A DNA stretch of 64,000 bases from Aquipseudomonas alcaligenes_A (GCA_048595745.1 CP184361.1); one strand, 5' to 3'; shown: positions 53,275 through 62,013, counted from the first letter of the stretch. Made by a program: numbers and translations. The notes: generated by a model not told the origin, from the letters alone.

Positions 53275-53694
53275 TCAGACCCACTCGCTGCGGCGTTTGT
53301 TCCGTCTACCGGCACTCAGGCGGCCGATGATGAAGGCAATTAGCGCGGTGCCGGCACCGATGGCGTACCACAACTGCTGTTCGCTGAGCAGACGCGGTGG
53401 TTGCTCGGCCTGGGCCTGCTTGAGTTGCAGCTTGAGGCGCTGGTTGTCCTGGCGCAGGCGGCTGATCTGCGCGGTCTCGCGTTCGCCGGATTGCAACTCA
53501 CCAAGCTGGCGCTGGCTTTCGGCCAGTTGCTGCTGCAGGGCGGCGATCTGGCTGGCGCTGTCGGTGGCCGGAGCCGGCGTGGCGGTTTGGGCTGCCGGCA
53601 CCGGGTTCAGCGCCAGTGGCTGCGACTCTTCGGCATGCACCGCGGGGGTGACGCAGAGCATGGTGAGCAACAGGTAGAGCGGGCCTTGGCGCAT
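53275..53694 (-). CDS. Exported coiled-coil protein with a C-terminal membrane helix
   Basis: 139 residues, not assigned to a named function. There is a signal peptide (MRQGPLYLLLTMLCVTPAVHA) and a Pro/Ala-rich linker to about residue 45. A coiled-coil follows (SQIAALQQQLAESQRQLGEL and ISRLRQDNQRLKLQLKQA). A membrane helix at about 107-125 (LWYAIGAGTALIAFIIGRLS) and a basic tail RRNKRRSEW complete it. The layout resembles the SH3-domain membrane proteins of the TIGR04211 type without the SH3 part. It lies upstream of cpxR on the same strand, and a link to envelope stress is only suggestive. Confidence 0.68.
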   Translation of the reverse strand: MRQGPLYLLLTMLCVTPAVHAEESQPLALNPVPAAQTATPAPATDSASQIAALQQQLAESQRQLGELQSGERETAQISRLRQDNQRLKLQLKQAQAEQPPRLLSEQQLWYAIGAGTALIAFIIGRLSAGRRNKRRSEWV

Positions 53695-53745
53695 GGGGAA
53701 CTCCAGTTTCCTAGTTATTGTTATGGGCCTGCGTCGTGGATCAGA

Positions 53746-54045
53746 TCAGGGCAGCACCTGCTTGAACGGCTTGACCAGCACGCTGGCATAGACGCCGGCG
53801 GCCCGGTAGGGATCGGCGTCGGCCCACTGCTGGGCGGCGGCCAGGGATTCGAACTCGGCGACGATCAGGCTGCCGGAGAAGCCCGCAGGGCCCGGGTCAT
53901 TGCTGTCGATGGCCGGGTGCGGGCCGGCCAGTACCAGGCGGCCCTCGTTCTTCAGCTGTTCCAGGCGAGCCAGGTGGGCCGGGCGGGTGGCCAGGCGCTT
54001 GTCCAGGGACTCGGGGGCATCGCTGGCGATGATGGCGTAGAGCAT
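53746..54045 (-). CDS. yciI: YciI-family protein
   Basis: 99-residue ferredoxin-like alpha-beta protein of the YciI family. The family core is visible: MLYAIIASDAPESLDKRLA, RPAHLARLEQLKNEGRLVLAGPHPA with the conserved His-Asp environment, and FESLAAAQQWADADPYRAAGVY. The biochemical role of YciI proteins is not settled. It starts one base after the yciB stop codon, so the two are an operon, as in many gammaproteobacteria. Confidence 0.92.
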   Translation of the reverse strand: MLYAIIASDAPESLDKRLATRPAHLARLEQLKNEGRLVLAGPHPAIDSNDPGPAGFSGSLIVAEFESLAAAQQWADADPYRAAGVYASVLVKPFKQVLP

Positions 54046-54046
54046 G

Positions 54047-54637
54047 TCAGTCCTTGCTTTGCTGGGGGGCGTCGTCTTGGATATGGCGCGCTAGGTAGAC
54101 GCCCTGGGCGACCAGGAACAGCACCGTCATGCCGAGGCTACCGAAGACTTTGAAGTCGACCCAGATGTCGTGGAAGGTGAAGGCGACGAACAGGTTGGCG
54201 CAGCCGCTGAAGACGAAAAAAGCGATCCAGGCCAGGTTCAGGCGAACCCAGACCGGCTGTGGCAACTGGATGGCGTGGCCCATGACGCGCTGGATCAGCA
54301 CCTTGTCGCCGATGAAGTGGCTGCCGGCGAAGCCCAGGGCGAACAGCCAGTTCACCACCGGCGCCTTCCACTTGAGGAAGGTCTCGCTGTGGAAGGCCAG
54401 GGTCATGCCGCCGAATACCAGGCAGGCCAGCAGGGTCAGCCACTGGCCTTTCTCCAGCTTGCGCTGAACCAGGAACAAGGTGCCGTAGACCAGGATGGAG
54501 CTGAGGATCAGCACCGCGGTGGCGCTGAAGATCCCCCCAAGCTCGAAGGCTTGCCCGGCCAGTTCGACATTACGGGGATCGAGCTTGTAGACGATGAAGA
54601 ACAGGATAAGCGGGATGAAATCGATGAATTGTTTCAC
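54047..54637 (-). CDS. yciB: Inner-membrane septation protein YciB
   Basis: 196-residue inner-membrane protein (intracellular septation protein A family) involved in cell-envelope synthesis and division. The GTG at 54637 (VKQFIDFIPLILFFIVYKL) is preferred to the longer frame because every family member begins with this MKQFxDFxPxIxFF signature. About five hydrophobic segments and the conserved FHSETFLKWKAPVVNWLFAL and NLAWIAFFVFSG are present. It overlaps nothing and is followed by yciI after one base. The 65-bp gap to the divergent rnm gene must carry both promoters. Confidence 0.92.
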   Translation of the reverse strand: MKQFIDFIPLILFFIVYKLDPRNVELAGQAFELGGIFSATAVLILSSILVYGTLFLVQRKLEKGQWLTLLACLVFGGMTLAFHSETFLKWKAPVVNWLFALGFAGSHFIGDKVLIQRVMGHAIQLPQPVWVRLNLAWIAFFVFSGCANLFVAFTFHDIWVDFKVFGSLGMTVLFLVAQGVYLARHIQDDAPQQSKD

Positions 54638-54702
54638 GGCGGCAGCCAGAAGCGGGATGTGGCGGCATAATAACAAACAACCTTATTAACGAAAGACGCA
54701 CC

Positions 54703-55563
54703 ATGAAGGTCGATCTGCACTGCCACAGCACCGCATCCGACGGCGTGCTCGCACCCGCCGAGGTGGTCGCGCGCGCCCACGGGCGCGGCGTCGAGCTGCT
54801 GGCCCTGACCGATCACGACACCCTGGAGGGGCTGGACGAGGCACGCCACGCCGCAGACGGGCTGGGGCTGCGCCTGGTCAACGGCGTGGAGCTGTCCTGC
54901 ACCTGGGGCGGGGCGACCATCCATGTACTCGGCTATGCCTTTGCCTCCGATGCACCGGCGTTGCGCCAGGCCATTGCCGAGCTGCATCAGGGGCGCTGGC
55001 TGCGCGCCGAGGAGATCGATCGGCGCCTGGCGGCCAAGGGCATGCCCGGTGCGCTGGAGGGGGCCCGCGAAGTGCAACAGGGCCTGGGCGACAGCGGTAA
55101 TGCACCGGCGCGGCCGCACTTCGCCGAGTTCCTGGTGCGGGCCGGGCATGTGCGCGACCATGCCGAGGCGTTCCGCAAATGGCTGGGTTCGGGCAAGCTC
55201 GGTGACGTCAAACAGCACTGGCCGACGCTGGAGCAGGCCGTCGGCACCTTGAAGTCGGCTGGCGCCTGGATCAGCCTGGCGCACCCCTGGCAATACGATT
55301 TCACCCGCAGCAAGCGGCGGCGCCTGGTGGCCGACTTCATCGCTGCCGGTGGTCACGCGCTGGAGGTTGTCAACGGTCTGCAGCCGGCCGAGCAGGTCGG
55401 TGGCCTTGCCATCCTGGCCCGCGAGTTCGGCATGCTGGCCAGTGTGGGCAGTGATTTTCATGCCCCGGGAGACTGGTCGGAGCTGGGCATGTACCGTCCG
55501 TTGCCGGAAGATCTGTCTCCTCTATGGGAGCGCTTCGACCATGCACGCGCTCCTACCGCCTGA
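54703..55563 (+). CDS. rnm: PHP-domain phosphatase / RNase AM
   Basis: 286-residue PHP-domain enzyme of the YciV/TrpH family. The metal-binding motifs are VDLHCHSTASDG at the N-terminus, ALTDHDTLEGL, NGVELSCTW, ISLAHPW near residue 190 and SVGSDFHAPG near the C-terminus. Characterised members hydrolyse 3',5'-nucleoside bisphosphates (pAp) and act as a 5'-3' exoribonuclease that matures rRNA. It is followed at 14 bp by yciO and then scpAB on the same strand. Confidence 0.9.
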   Translation: MKVDLHCHSTASDGVLAPAEVVARAHGRGVELLALTDHDTLEGLDEARHAADGLGLRLVNGVELSCTWGGATIHVLGYAFASDAPALRQAIAELHQGRWLRAEEIDRRLAAKGMPGALEGAREVQQGLGDSGNAPARPHFAEFLVRAGHVRDHAEAFRKWLGSGKLGDVKQHWPTLEQAVGTLKSAGAWISLAHPWQYDFTRSKRRRLVADFIAAGGHALEVVNGLQPAEQVGGLAILAREFGMLASVGSDFHAPGDWSELGMYRPLPEDLSPLWERFDHARAPTA

Positions 55564-55576
55564 GCAGGGAGAGTTC

Positions 55577-56209
55577 ATGAGCCAGTTCTTCCAGATTCAT
55601 CCGGAAAATCCGCAGCCGCGCCTGATCAAGCAGGCCGTGGAAATCCTCCGCAGCGGTGGGGTGATCGTTTATCCGACCGATTCTTCCTACGCCATCGGTT
55701 GCCTGATCGGCGACAAGGGTGCGGTGGAGCGTATCCGCCGCCTGCGCCAGCTGGATGACAAGCACAACTTCACCCTGGTGTGCAGCGATCTGTCGCAGAT
55801 CGGCCTGTTCGCCAAGGTTGATACCGGCGCCTTCCGTCTGCTCAAGGCACACACGCCTGGGCCCTACACCTTCATTCTCAGCGCTACCCGTGAAGTGCCG
55901 CGCATGTTGCTGCACCCCAAGCGCCGGACCATCGGCCTGCGCGTGCCGGCGCACCCGATTGCCCTGGCTCTGGCCGAGCAGTTGGGCGAGCCGCTGATGA
56001 GTGTGAGCCTGATCCTGCCCGGTGATGACCTGCCGATGAGCGACCCTTACGAGATGCGCCAGATCCTCGAGCATCAGGTCGACCTGATCATCGATGGTGG
56101 TTACGGCGGCCTGGAGGCTTCCACGGTGATCAACCTGGCCGAGGGTGAGCCGGAGGTGATCCGCGTGGGCTGTGGTGACCCGACGCCCTTCCAGGAGCAA
56201 GAGGCGTGA
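55577..56209 (+). CDS. yciO: YciO family (Sua5/YrdC-like) protein
   Basis: 210-residue protein of the YrdC/Sua5 superfamily, YciO branch. The start MSQFFQIHPENPQPRLIKQA and the ATP/threonine-carbonate pocket strings (VIVYPTDSSYAIGCLIGDK, RTIGLRVPAHP) are typical. The positively charged patch KHNFTLVCSDLSQIG corresponds to the KR/SN tetrad region of the family. True TsaC/YrdC does the first step of t6A synthesis; YciO shows only weak such activity, so I leave the role open. The ATG at 55577 follows GGGAGAG. Its stop overlaps the GTG of scpA. Confidence 0.88.
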   Translation: MSQFFQIHPENPQPRLIKQAVEILRSGGVIVYPTDSSYAIGCLIGDKGAVERIRRLRQLDDKHNFTLVCSDLSQIGLFAKVDTGAFRLLKAHTPGPYTFILSATREVPRMLLHPKRRTIGLRVPAHPIALALAEQLGEPLMSVSLILPGDDLPMSDPYEMRQILEHQVDLIIDGGYGGLEASTVINLAEGEPEVIRVGCGDPTPFQEQEA

Positions 56210-57018
56210 GCGAGCAGGTCGACAGCCAGGCCGGCGCGCAGCAGGAACTGCCGTTCGCACTCGTCTACGGCCAGGCGGTCACCGAGCTGCCGATCGATCT
56301 CTATATCCCGCCGGATGCTCTGGAGGTCTTCCTCGAAGCCTTCGAGGGGCCGCTCGACCTGCTGCTGTACCTGATCCGCAAGCAGAACATCGACATCCTC
56401 GACATCCCGGTGGCCGAGATCACCAAGCAGTACATGGGCTACGTCGAGCTGATGAAGTCGGTGCGCCTGGAGCTGGCCGCCGAGTACCTGGTGATGGCCG
56501 CCATGCTGGCTGAGATCAAGTCGCGCATGCTGCTGCCGCGCTCCGCCGAGGCGGAGGAAGAGGAAGACGACCCGCGCGCCGAGCTGATCCGCCGACTGCA
56601 GGAATACGAGCGCTACAAGGCCGCCGCCGAGGGCCTGGACGAACTGCCGCGGGTCGGCCGCGACCTCAGCGTACCGCGTCTGGAGGCCCCCGAGGCGCGG
56701 GCGCGCAAGTTGCTGCCGGATGTCAGCCTGGAGGAAGTGCTGTTGTCCATGGCCGAGGTGCTGCGCCGCGCCGACATGTTCGAGAGCCACCAGGTGACGC
56801 GCGAGGCACTGTCCACCCGCGAGCGCATGAGCGAGGTGCTGGAGCGCCTCAAGGGCAATGGTTTCGTGCCTTTTGTCACGCTGTTTACCGTGGATGAGGG
56901 GCGCCTGGGGGTAGTCGTCACCTTCATGGCGGTGCTCGAACTGATCAAGGAACAACTGGTGGAACTGGTGCAGAATGAGCCCTTCGCGCCTATCCACGTC
57001 CGTGCCCGAGCCGAATAG
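56206..57018 (+). CDS. scpA: Segregation and condensation protein ScpA
   Basis: Kleisin subunit of the SMC-ScpAB condensin, 270 residues from a GTG that overlaps the yciO stop (GTGA). The N-terminal kleisin helix motif is FEGPLDLLLYLIRKQNIDIL near residue 46, and the middle contains acidic EEEEDDPRAELIRRLQEYERY. The C-terminal winged helix contains SVLEEVLL-type and VVVTFMAVLELIKEQLVEL strings. It is directly followed by scpB, which starts at the next base. No smc gene is nearby. Confidence 0.93.
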   Translation: MSEQVDSQAGAQQELPFALVYGQAVTELPIDLYIPPDALEVFLEAFEGPLDLLLYLIRKQNIDILDIPVAEITKQYMGYVELMKSVRLELAAEYLVMAAMLAEIKSRMLLPRSAEAEEEEDDPRAELIRRLQEYERYKAAAEGLDELPRVGRDLSVPRLEAPEARARKLLPDVSLEEVLLSMAEVLRRADMFESHQVTREALSTRERMSEVLERLKGNGFVPFVTLFTVDEGRLGVVVTFMAVLELIKEQLVELVQNEPFAPIHVRARAE

Positions 57019-57804
57019 ATGAACCTGAACGACCCCAAGGAACTCGCCTCCCTGCTCGAAGCCTGGCTGCTGGCCCTGGGCCGGCCGCTGTCGCTGGAGC
57101 GCCTGGGCGAGCTGTTCGAGGAAGGTGAGCGGCCGGAGCCGGCGCAGATTCGCGAGGCACTGGAGGTGTTGCGCCAATCCTGCGAAGGGCGCGCCTTCGA
57201 GCTCAAGGAAGTGGCCAGCGGTTACCGCCTGCAGGTACGCGAGCAGTTCGCCCCCTGGGTCGGTCGCCTCTGGGAGGAACGCCCACAGCGTTACTCGCGC
57301 GCCATGCTGGAGACCCTGGCGCTGATCGCCTACCGCCAGCCGATCACCCGCGGCGAGATCGAGGACATCCGCGGCGTGGCGGTCAACAGCCAGATCATCA
57401 AGACCCTGCAGGAGCGCGACTGGATTCGCGTGGTCGGCTACCGCGACGTCCCCGGTCGGCCGGCCATGCTGGCCACCACCAAGGCGTTTCTCGACTACTT
57501 CAACCTCAAGAGCCTGGAAGAGCTGCCGCCCCTGGCCGCCCTGCGCGAACTGGAGCCGGAACCGATGCTGGCGCTGGACGACGACCTGCCGGTGCCGCCT
57601 GGCTTGCAGGCGCGGGTGGATGCCGAACAGGGCGAGGAGGTGCCGGCCGAGCCGCGCGAGGAAACCAGCTTCCGCAGCCTGCTGGTCGAGCTGGACCAGA
57701 TGGAGCAGGGCCTGAAGACCGATTTCAGCGACTTGCCGCCGTCTGCCGACGACGCGGAAGAAGAGCAGGGCGAAACGCTGGATAGCGGCGAATCCCTGCA
57801 TTGA
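57019..57804 (+). CDS. scpB: Segregation and condensation protein ScpB
   Basis: Condensin accessory protein that dimerises and binds ScpA, 261 residues. Two winged-helix domains cover about residues 5-170. The family signature is YSRAMLETLALIAYRQPITR followed by IEDIRGVAVNSQIIKTL and WIRVVGYRDVPGRPA. The C-terminal 80 residues are an acidic, low-complexity tail (EEVPAEPREE, DDAEEEQGE), longer than in Bacillus ScpB. It starts immediately after the scpA stop. Confidence 0.94.
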   Translation: MNLNDPKELASLLEAWLLALGRPLSLERLGELFEEGERPEPAQIREALEVLRQSCEGRAFELKEVASGYRLQVREQFAPWVGRLWEERPQRYSRAMLETLALIAYRQPITRGEIEDIRGVAVNSQIIKTLQERDWIRVVGYRDVPGRPAMLATTKAFLDYFNLKSLEELPPLAALRELEPEPMLALDDDLPVPPGLQARVDAEQGEEVPAEPREETSFRSLLVELDQMEQGLKTDFSDLPPSADDAEEEQGETLDSGESLH

Positions 57805-57881
57805 GGGCATTGAGACTTTCAATCCCGAGCTGAGGCCTTCTCGGCCTAAGCTGGCGGCGCCTTCCCTGAGTGGTTGCCCTC

Positions 57882-58067
57882 ATGAGCAAGAACCCCTGCA
57901 TCAAAGTCTGTGAGTTCGACGCCGACATCTGCCTCGGTTGCGGCCGCAGCAAGCGCGAGATCAAGGCCTGGAAGAAGCTCGGCAAGGCCGAGCGCGCGGG
58001 CGTGCTGGCCGAAGCCGCCATGCGCCTGCTGGCCCGGCAGGCGACCGGTCGGCGCAAGCGCCGCTGA
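57882..58067 (+). CDS. DUF1289 small protein
   Basis: 61-residue protein of the DUF1289 (Fe-S-like cysteine) family. The conserved CIKVCEFDADICLGCGR carries four cysteines, followed by the helix EIKAWKKLGKAERAGVLAE and a basic tail RRKRR. I chose the ATG at 57882 over an in-frame GTG upstream at 57870, since the family starts at MSxNPCIxVC. Function is unknown. It lies between scpB and rluB on the same strand. Confidence 0.88.
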   Translation: MSKNPCIKVCEFDADICLGCGRSKREIKAWKKLGKAERAGVLAEAAMRLLARQATGRRKRR

Positions 58068-58159
58068 GCGGGCTATAGTCAGTCAGCCGTGCGTGCTGTC
58101 GGCGATCCGCGTATGATGCGCGACCTTTTTCATCCTCAGTTACACCGGGAGGTGCCCAG

Positions 58160-59350
58160 ATGAGCGAATCCGAATTCGAACCCCGTCCCAGCGGCGAGAA
58201 GCTGCAGAAAGTCCTGGCCCGTGCCGGCCTCGGCTCGCGCCGTGACATCGAGCAGTGGATCACTGACGGCCGGGTCAAGGTCAACGGCGTGGTCGCCAGC
58301 CTCGGTGCCCGTGTCGAGCCGCGCGATGCCATCAGTGTCGATGGCCAGCTGCTCAAGCGCGAAGACATGCAGCAGACCGTGCGCCGCGTGCTGATCTACA
58401 ACAAGCCGGAAGGCGAGATCTGCACCCGCGACGACCCGGAAGGCCGCCCGACCGTGTTCGACCGCCTGCCGCGGCCGAAAGAGGGGCGCTGGATCAACAT
58501 CGGTCGTCTGGACATCAACACCACCGGCCTGCTGCTGTTCACCACCGATGGCGAGCTGGCCAACCGCCTGATGCACCCCTCCTACGAAATGGACCGCGAG
58601 TACGCCGTGCGCGTGCGAGGCGAGGTCACCGAGGAGATGATCGAGCAGCTCAAGGCCGGCGTGATGCTGGAAGACGGCCCGGCCAAGTTCACCGACATCA
58701 AGGAAGCGCCGGGTGGTGAAGGCTTCAACCGCTGGTTCCATTGCGTGGTGATGGAAGGCCGCAACCGCGAGGTGCGTCGCCTGTGGGAGTCCCAGGGCGT
58801 GGTGGTCAGCCGCCTCAAGCGCGTGCGTTTCGGGCCGGTGTTCATGACCTCCGACCTGCCCATGGGCCGCTGGCGCGAGATGGGTCAGCGCGAGCTGGAC
58901 ATCCTCAGCGAGGAGGTCGGCCTCAAGCCGATGGTGCTGCCGGCGATGAACGAGAAAATGCGCGACAAGCTCGATCGCCTGCAGCGCAAGGCGGCCAGGC
59001 CGCTGGCGCGGGGCGAACGCCCCAAGCGCGTATTGCGCCCGGCGAGCGAAGCTGGCGAGGCGCGGGTGACGCGCGACGACACCGCGCGTGGCGAACGTGC
59101 CCCGCGTGGGCCGCGCAAGGACAGTGAGCAGCGCGCGCCGCGAGCTCCGCGTCAGGAGTCCGGCGGTCGTCGCGAGAGTGGGCGGGGTACGCCGGTGGCC
59201 GAGCGTCCTTCCGAAGTGAACAAGAAGCGCACGCCGCGCCCGGCGAGCGAGACGAGCGAACGTCCGGCCCGCAAGCCGCGCCCGGCGGCGCCCAGCAAGC
59301 GCCCGCCGGCCGGCGATGGCCAGCGACCGGGGTTCGGCCGCAAGCGCTGA
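58160..59350 (+). CDS. rluB: 23S rRNA pseudouridine(2605) synthase RluB
   Basis: RsuA-family pseudouridine synthase, 396 residues. An S4 RNA-binding domain is at about 13-70 (KLQKVLARAGLGSRRDIEQW). The catalytic domain contains the RLDINTTGLLLFTTDGEL motif with the active aspartate, and the C-terminal motif REVRRLWESQGVVVSRLKRV. The last ~120 residues form an Arg/Pro/Ser-rich disordered extension (RKPRPAAPSKRPPAGDGQ), about the length seen in pseudomonads, that could help bind rRNA. A strong terminator follows. Confidence 0.93.
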   Translation: MSESEFEPRPSGEKLQKVLARAGLGSRRDIEQWITDGRVKVNGVVASLGARVEPRDAISVDGQLLKREDMQQTVRRVLIYNKPEGEICTRDDPEGRPTVFDRLPRPKEGRWINIGRLDINTTGLLLFTTDGELANRLMHPSYEMDREYAVRVRGEVTEEMIEQLKAGVMLEDGPAKFTDIKEAPGGEGFNRWFHCVVMEGRNREVRRLWESQGVVVSRLKRVRFGPVFMTSDLPMGRWREMGQRELDILSEEVGLKPMVLPAMNEKMRDKLDRLQRKAARPLARGERPKRVLRPASEAGEARVTRDDTARGERAPRGPRKDSEQRAPRAPRQESGGRRESGRGTPVAERPSEVNKKRTPRPASETSERPARKPRPAAPSKRPPAGDGQRPGFGRKR

Positions 59351-59363
59351 TCGCCAGCCAATG

Positions 59364-59391
59364 AAAAAGGGGCTCCTTGGAGCCCCTTTTT
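59364..59391. terminator. Bidirectional terminator between rluB and the diguanylate cyclase
   Basis: AAAAAGGGGCTCC (59364-59376) pairs with GGAGCCCCTTTTT (59379-59391) around TT. A runs and T runs on opposite sides allow it to end rluB and the convergent gene. Confidence 0.95.
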
Positions 59392-59406
59392 GTTGGCGGG
59401 TGTTTC

Positions 59407-60333
59407 TCAGCCAGCCATCGACAGGCGGTTGCGGCCCTCGCGCTTGGACACATACAGCGCATTGTCGGCCCGGCGCAACAGGCTCTCGGACGATTCGCCG
59501 GCGAGCAGCGTTGCACAGCCCAGGCTGATGGAGATTTCCAGGGCGCGACCTTCTTCCAGATGCTGCAGGCCAAGCACCGCCAGGCGCAGGCGTTCACCGA
59601 CCATCTGTGCAGCCTCGCGGCTGGTGTTGGACAGCAGTACCAGGAACTCCTCGCCGCCGTAGCGGAACACCATGTCGATATTGCGCAGGCTGTCCTTGAG
59701 CACCGTGGCCACGGCTTTCAGCACTTCGTCGCCGGTGGCATGGCCGAAGCGGTCGTTGATGCTCTTGAAGTGGTCGATGTCGAGCATCAGTACCGACAGC
59801 GGTTGCAGGTTGCGGCGCGCCAGGTCGACCTCGCGCTGCAGGGCCTGGTTCATGGCAATGCGGTTGCCGGTGTCGGTCAGCGGGTCGCGCAGCGCGCTCT
59901 GCAGGGCGGCACGGTAGAGCAGCGCATTGCGCAGCGGGAACAGCAGGCTGGCCAGGAGCGACTCAAGCTGGCCCAGTTCGTCGTCGCTGAAACGCTGGTT
60001 GCGGCGGAAGGTCAGCTCGCCCAGGTATTCCCCTTCGTGGCTCAGGCGGTAGCCGGCCGAATGATTGGCACGCTCGCCCAGCTCCAGGCGCAGATCGCTC
60101 GCGGCCAGCTGATAGCTCAATGCATTCAGCGGCACCAGACGCTGTACTTCCTGGAAGAACAGGCCAAGGATGCGATCAACTTCCAGCGATGTCTGCAGCT
60201 GCAGGCTGAGCTGCTGGCGCAGCTGGGCCAGGCTGACCGGCTTGAGCAGACGCTGGCCACGGCTGGCATAGCCGAGGCGTTGCAGTTTGGCGGCATCAAA
60301 ATCGATGGTGTTGGAAGGGTTGTGAGGAACCAT
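59407..60333 (-). CDS. GGDEF diguanylate cyclase
   Basis: 308-residue soluble protein that should make c-di-GMP. Residues 1-140 form an all-helical or GAF-like sensor region with no obvious cofactor motif. The GGDEF domain at about 145-305 has an intact active site written as GGEEF (RYGGEEFLVLL) with metal aspartate in LDIDHFKSINDRFGHATGDE. An RxxD inhibition site (RNID) sits five residues upstream of GGEEF, so product feedback is expected. It could feed the LapD receptor encoded in the same window; that link is inference. The layout resembles PA3177 of P. aeruginosa. Confidence 0.9.
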   Translation of the reverse strand: MVPHNPSNTIDFDAAKLQRLGYASRGQRLLKPVSLAQLRQQLSLQLQTSLEVDRILGLFFQEVQRLVPLNALSYQLAASDLRLELGERANHSAGYRLSHEGEYLGELTFRRNQRFSDDELGQLESLLASLLFPLRNALLYRAALQSALRDPLTDTGNRIAMNQALQREVDLARRNLQPLSVLMLDIDHFKSINDRFGHATGDEVLKAVATVLKDSLRNIDMVFRYGGEEFLVLLSNTSREAAQMVGERLRLAVLGLQHLEEGRALEISISLGCATLLAGESSESLLRRADNALYVSKREGRNRLSMAG

Positions 60334-60508
60334 GTAACTCGACCTCTGGCGCTGGTGCGCCCTGACAGTCGAGGTATAGCGAGTTCTGTGCCAGTTTTAT
60401 AAAGTTCTTAAAAATCAACACATTAGGTTGAATTTTGGGTGTCTTCCGGCAAGAAGTTGCCGCTTCTTTGGCGCGGGTGCTGGCAATCTGATGCCTGCTG
60501 ACGAAGGT

Positions 60509-60528
60509 GCCGCCGGAAAACCGGCGGC
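60509..60528. repeat. GC-rich hairpin near the yciK 3' end
   Basis: GCCGCCGG and CCGGCGGC around AAAA form an 8-bp perfect stem just beyond the yciK stop. There is no T run on the minus strand, so it is a weak terminator at best. The gap 60334-60541 otherwise shows only small palindromes and an AT-rich patch near 60395-60440 that is likely the cyclase promoter. Confidence 0.6.
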
Positions 60529-60541
60529 CTGTCGTCTCGGC

Positions 60542-61282
60542 TTACTGGGCGTCAAACGCCTGGCCGTTGACACCGCGGCTGTCCGGCCCCATCAGGTACA
60601 GGTAGACCGGCATGATGGCTTCCGGCTGCGGGTTGCTCGCCGGGTTCTCGCCCGGGTAGGCCTGGGCGCGCATGCTGGTGCGGGTGGCGCCGGGGTTGAC
60701 GCTGTTGGCACGTACCGGAGCGACGCCCTCCACTTCGTCGGCCAGGGTCTGCATCAGGCCCTCGGTGGCGAATTTGGACACACCGTAAGCGCCCCAGTAG
60801 GCGCGGCCCTTGCGGCCGACGCTGCTGGAGGTGAATACCACGGACGCATCTTCAGACAGCTTGAGTAAAGGCAGCAGGGTGCTCGTCAGCATGAACATGG
60901 CGTTGACGTTGACCTGCATGACGCGCATGAAGTTGTCGCCGGACAGCTGTTCCAGCGGCGTACGCGGCCCGATGATGGCGGCGTTGTGCAGCAGGCCGTC
61001 GAGGCGGCCGAACTCGGCCTCGATGGTGGCGGCCAGCTCGTCGTACTGGTGCGGCAGGGCGGTTTCCAGGTTGAACGGGATGACCACCGGCTGCGGGTGT
61101 CCGGCGGCGTCGATCTCGTCATACAGGTGGTTGAGGTTGCCCTCGGTCTTGCCCAGCAGCAGCACGGTGGCGCCGTGTGCGGCGAAGGTCTTGGCGGCGG
61201 CGGCACCGATGCCGCGACCGGCGCCGGTGACCAGGATCACACGGCCCTTGAGCAGGTCGGGGTGGGCTTGGTAGTCGAACAT
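60542..61282 (-). CDS. yciK: Short-chain dehydrogenase, YciK family
   Basis: 246-residue NAD(P)-dependent SDR oxidoreductase. The cofactor loop is VTGAGRGIGAAAAKTFA, the NNAG-equivalent is HNAAIIGP, the catalytic Ser is in VVFTSSSVGRKG, and Tyr-Lys is YWGAYGVSKFA. The following NSVNPGATRTSMRAQAYPGE is the YciK-type signature. The physiological substrate is not known. It lies in the order yciK-mupP-ubiG-TRZ/ATZ that pseudomonads share, with 54 bp to mupP. Confidence 0.9.
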   Translation of the reverse strand: MFDYQAHPDLLKGRVILVTGAGRGIGAAAAKTFAAHGATVLLLGKTEGNLNHLYDEIDAAGHPQPVVIPFNLETALPHQYDELAATIEAEFGRLDGLLHNAAIIGPRTPLEQLSGDNFMRVMQVNVNAMFMLTSTLLPLLKLSEDASVVFTSSSVGRKGRAYWGAYGVSKFATEGLMQTLADEVEGVAPVRANSVNPGATRTSMRAQAYPGENPASNPQPEAIMPVYLYLMGPDSRGVNGQAFDAQ

Positions 61283-61336
61283 GGCTCGTATCTCGTCAAT
61301 ACACAGGTGGGGTTGAGCGCGGCGAAGCCCAGCGAC

Positions 61337-62008
61337 TCAGCAGCTGCAGAGCGCGCGATCCAGTACGGCGCGCAGCTCCAGGGGATGATCCACCACCACG
61401 TCGGCCCCCCAGTGGCGCGGGTTGTCCTCGGGGTGGATATAGCCGTAGGTGACGGCAGCGGTCTTGCAGCCGGCGGCGCGACCGGCCTCGATGTCGCGGG
61501 CATCGTCACCGACGAACAGCACGTCGCCGGGGGCGATGCCCATTTGCTCGCAAGCCAGCAGGAGCATGTCCGGGGCCGGCTTGCTGCGCGGCACGTGGTC
61601 CGGACACACCAGTACGGCGGCGCGTTCGGCCAGGGCCAGCTGCTGCATGATCGGCGCAGCGAAGGTCACCGGCTTGTTGGTGGCTACGCCCCACACCAGC
61701 CGCGAGGCCTCGATGTCGCCGAGCAGTTCGAGCATGCCGTCGTATGGCCGACTCAGTACCGCGCAGTGCTGCTGGTAGCGCTCGAGGAATTCCAGGCGCA
61801 GTGCCTCGAAGCCCTCGGCGCCGACCTCCAGACCGAAGGTGGCGGATACCATGGCGCGCGCGCCACCGGAGACCACGTCGCGGATCAGTTGCTCGTCCAG
61901 CGGTGGCAGGTCGCGCGCGGCGCGCATGGCCTGGCACACGGCGACGAAGTCGGGGGCGGTATCCAGCAGGGTACCGTCCATGTCGAAGAGAACGGCTCGC
62001 AGTGCCAT
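61337..62008 (-). CDS. mupP: N-acetylmuramate 6-phosphate phosphatase MupP
   Basis: 223-residue HAD-family phosphatase in the Pseudomonas cell-wall recycling route that bypasses de novo synthesis. The start MALRAVLFDMDGTLLDTAPD at 62008 is chosen, and a long open frame upstream is a shadow of ubiG. HAD motif I is FDMDGTLLDT, motif II GVATNKP, motif III KPAPDMLLLA and motif IV FVGDDARDIEAG. It matches the usual mupP-ubiG-deaminase gene order. Phosphoglycolate phosphatase (Gph) is the alternative by sequence family; the context favours MupP. Confidence 0.88.
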   Translation of the reverse strand: MALRAVLFDMDGTLLDTAPDFVAVCQAMRAARDLPPLDEQLIRDVVSGGARAMVSATFGLEVGAEGFEALRLEFLERYQQHCAVLSRPYDGMLELLGDIEASRLVWGVATNKPVTFAAPIMQQLALAERAAVLVCPDHVPRSKPAPDMLLLACEQMGIAPGDVLFVGDDARDIEAGRAAGCKTAAVTYGYIHPEDNPRHWGADVVVDHPLELRAVLDRALCSC

Positions 62009-62013
62009 GCGCC

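Noticed and set aside
56101..57822. 573-residue frame antisense to scpA-scpB
   Set aside because: Opposite two well-supported genes and with low-complexity Gln/His composition.
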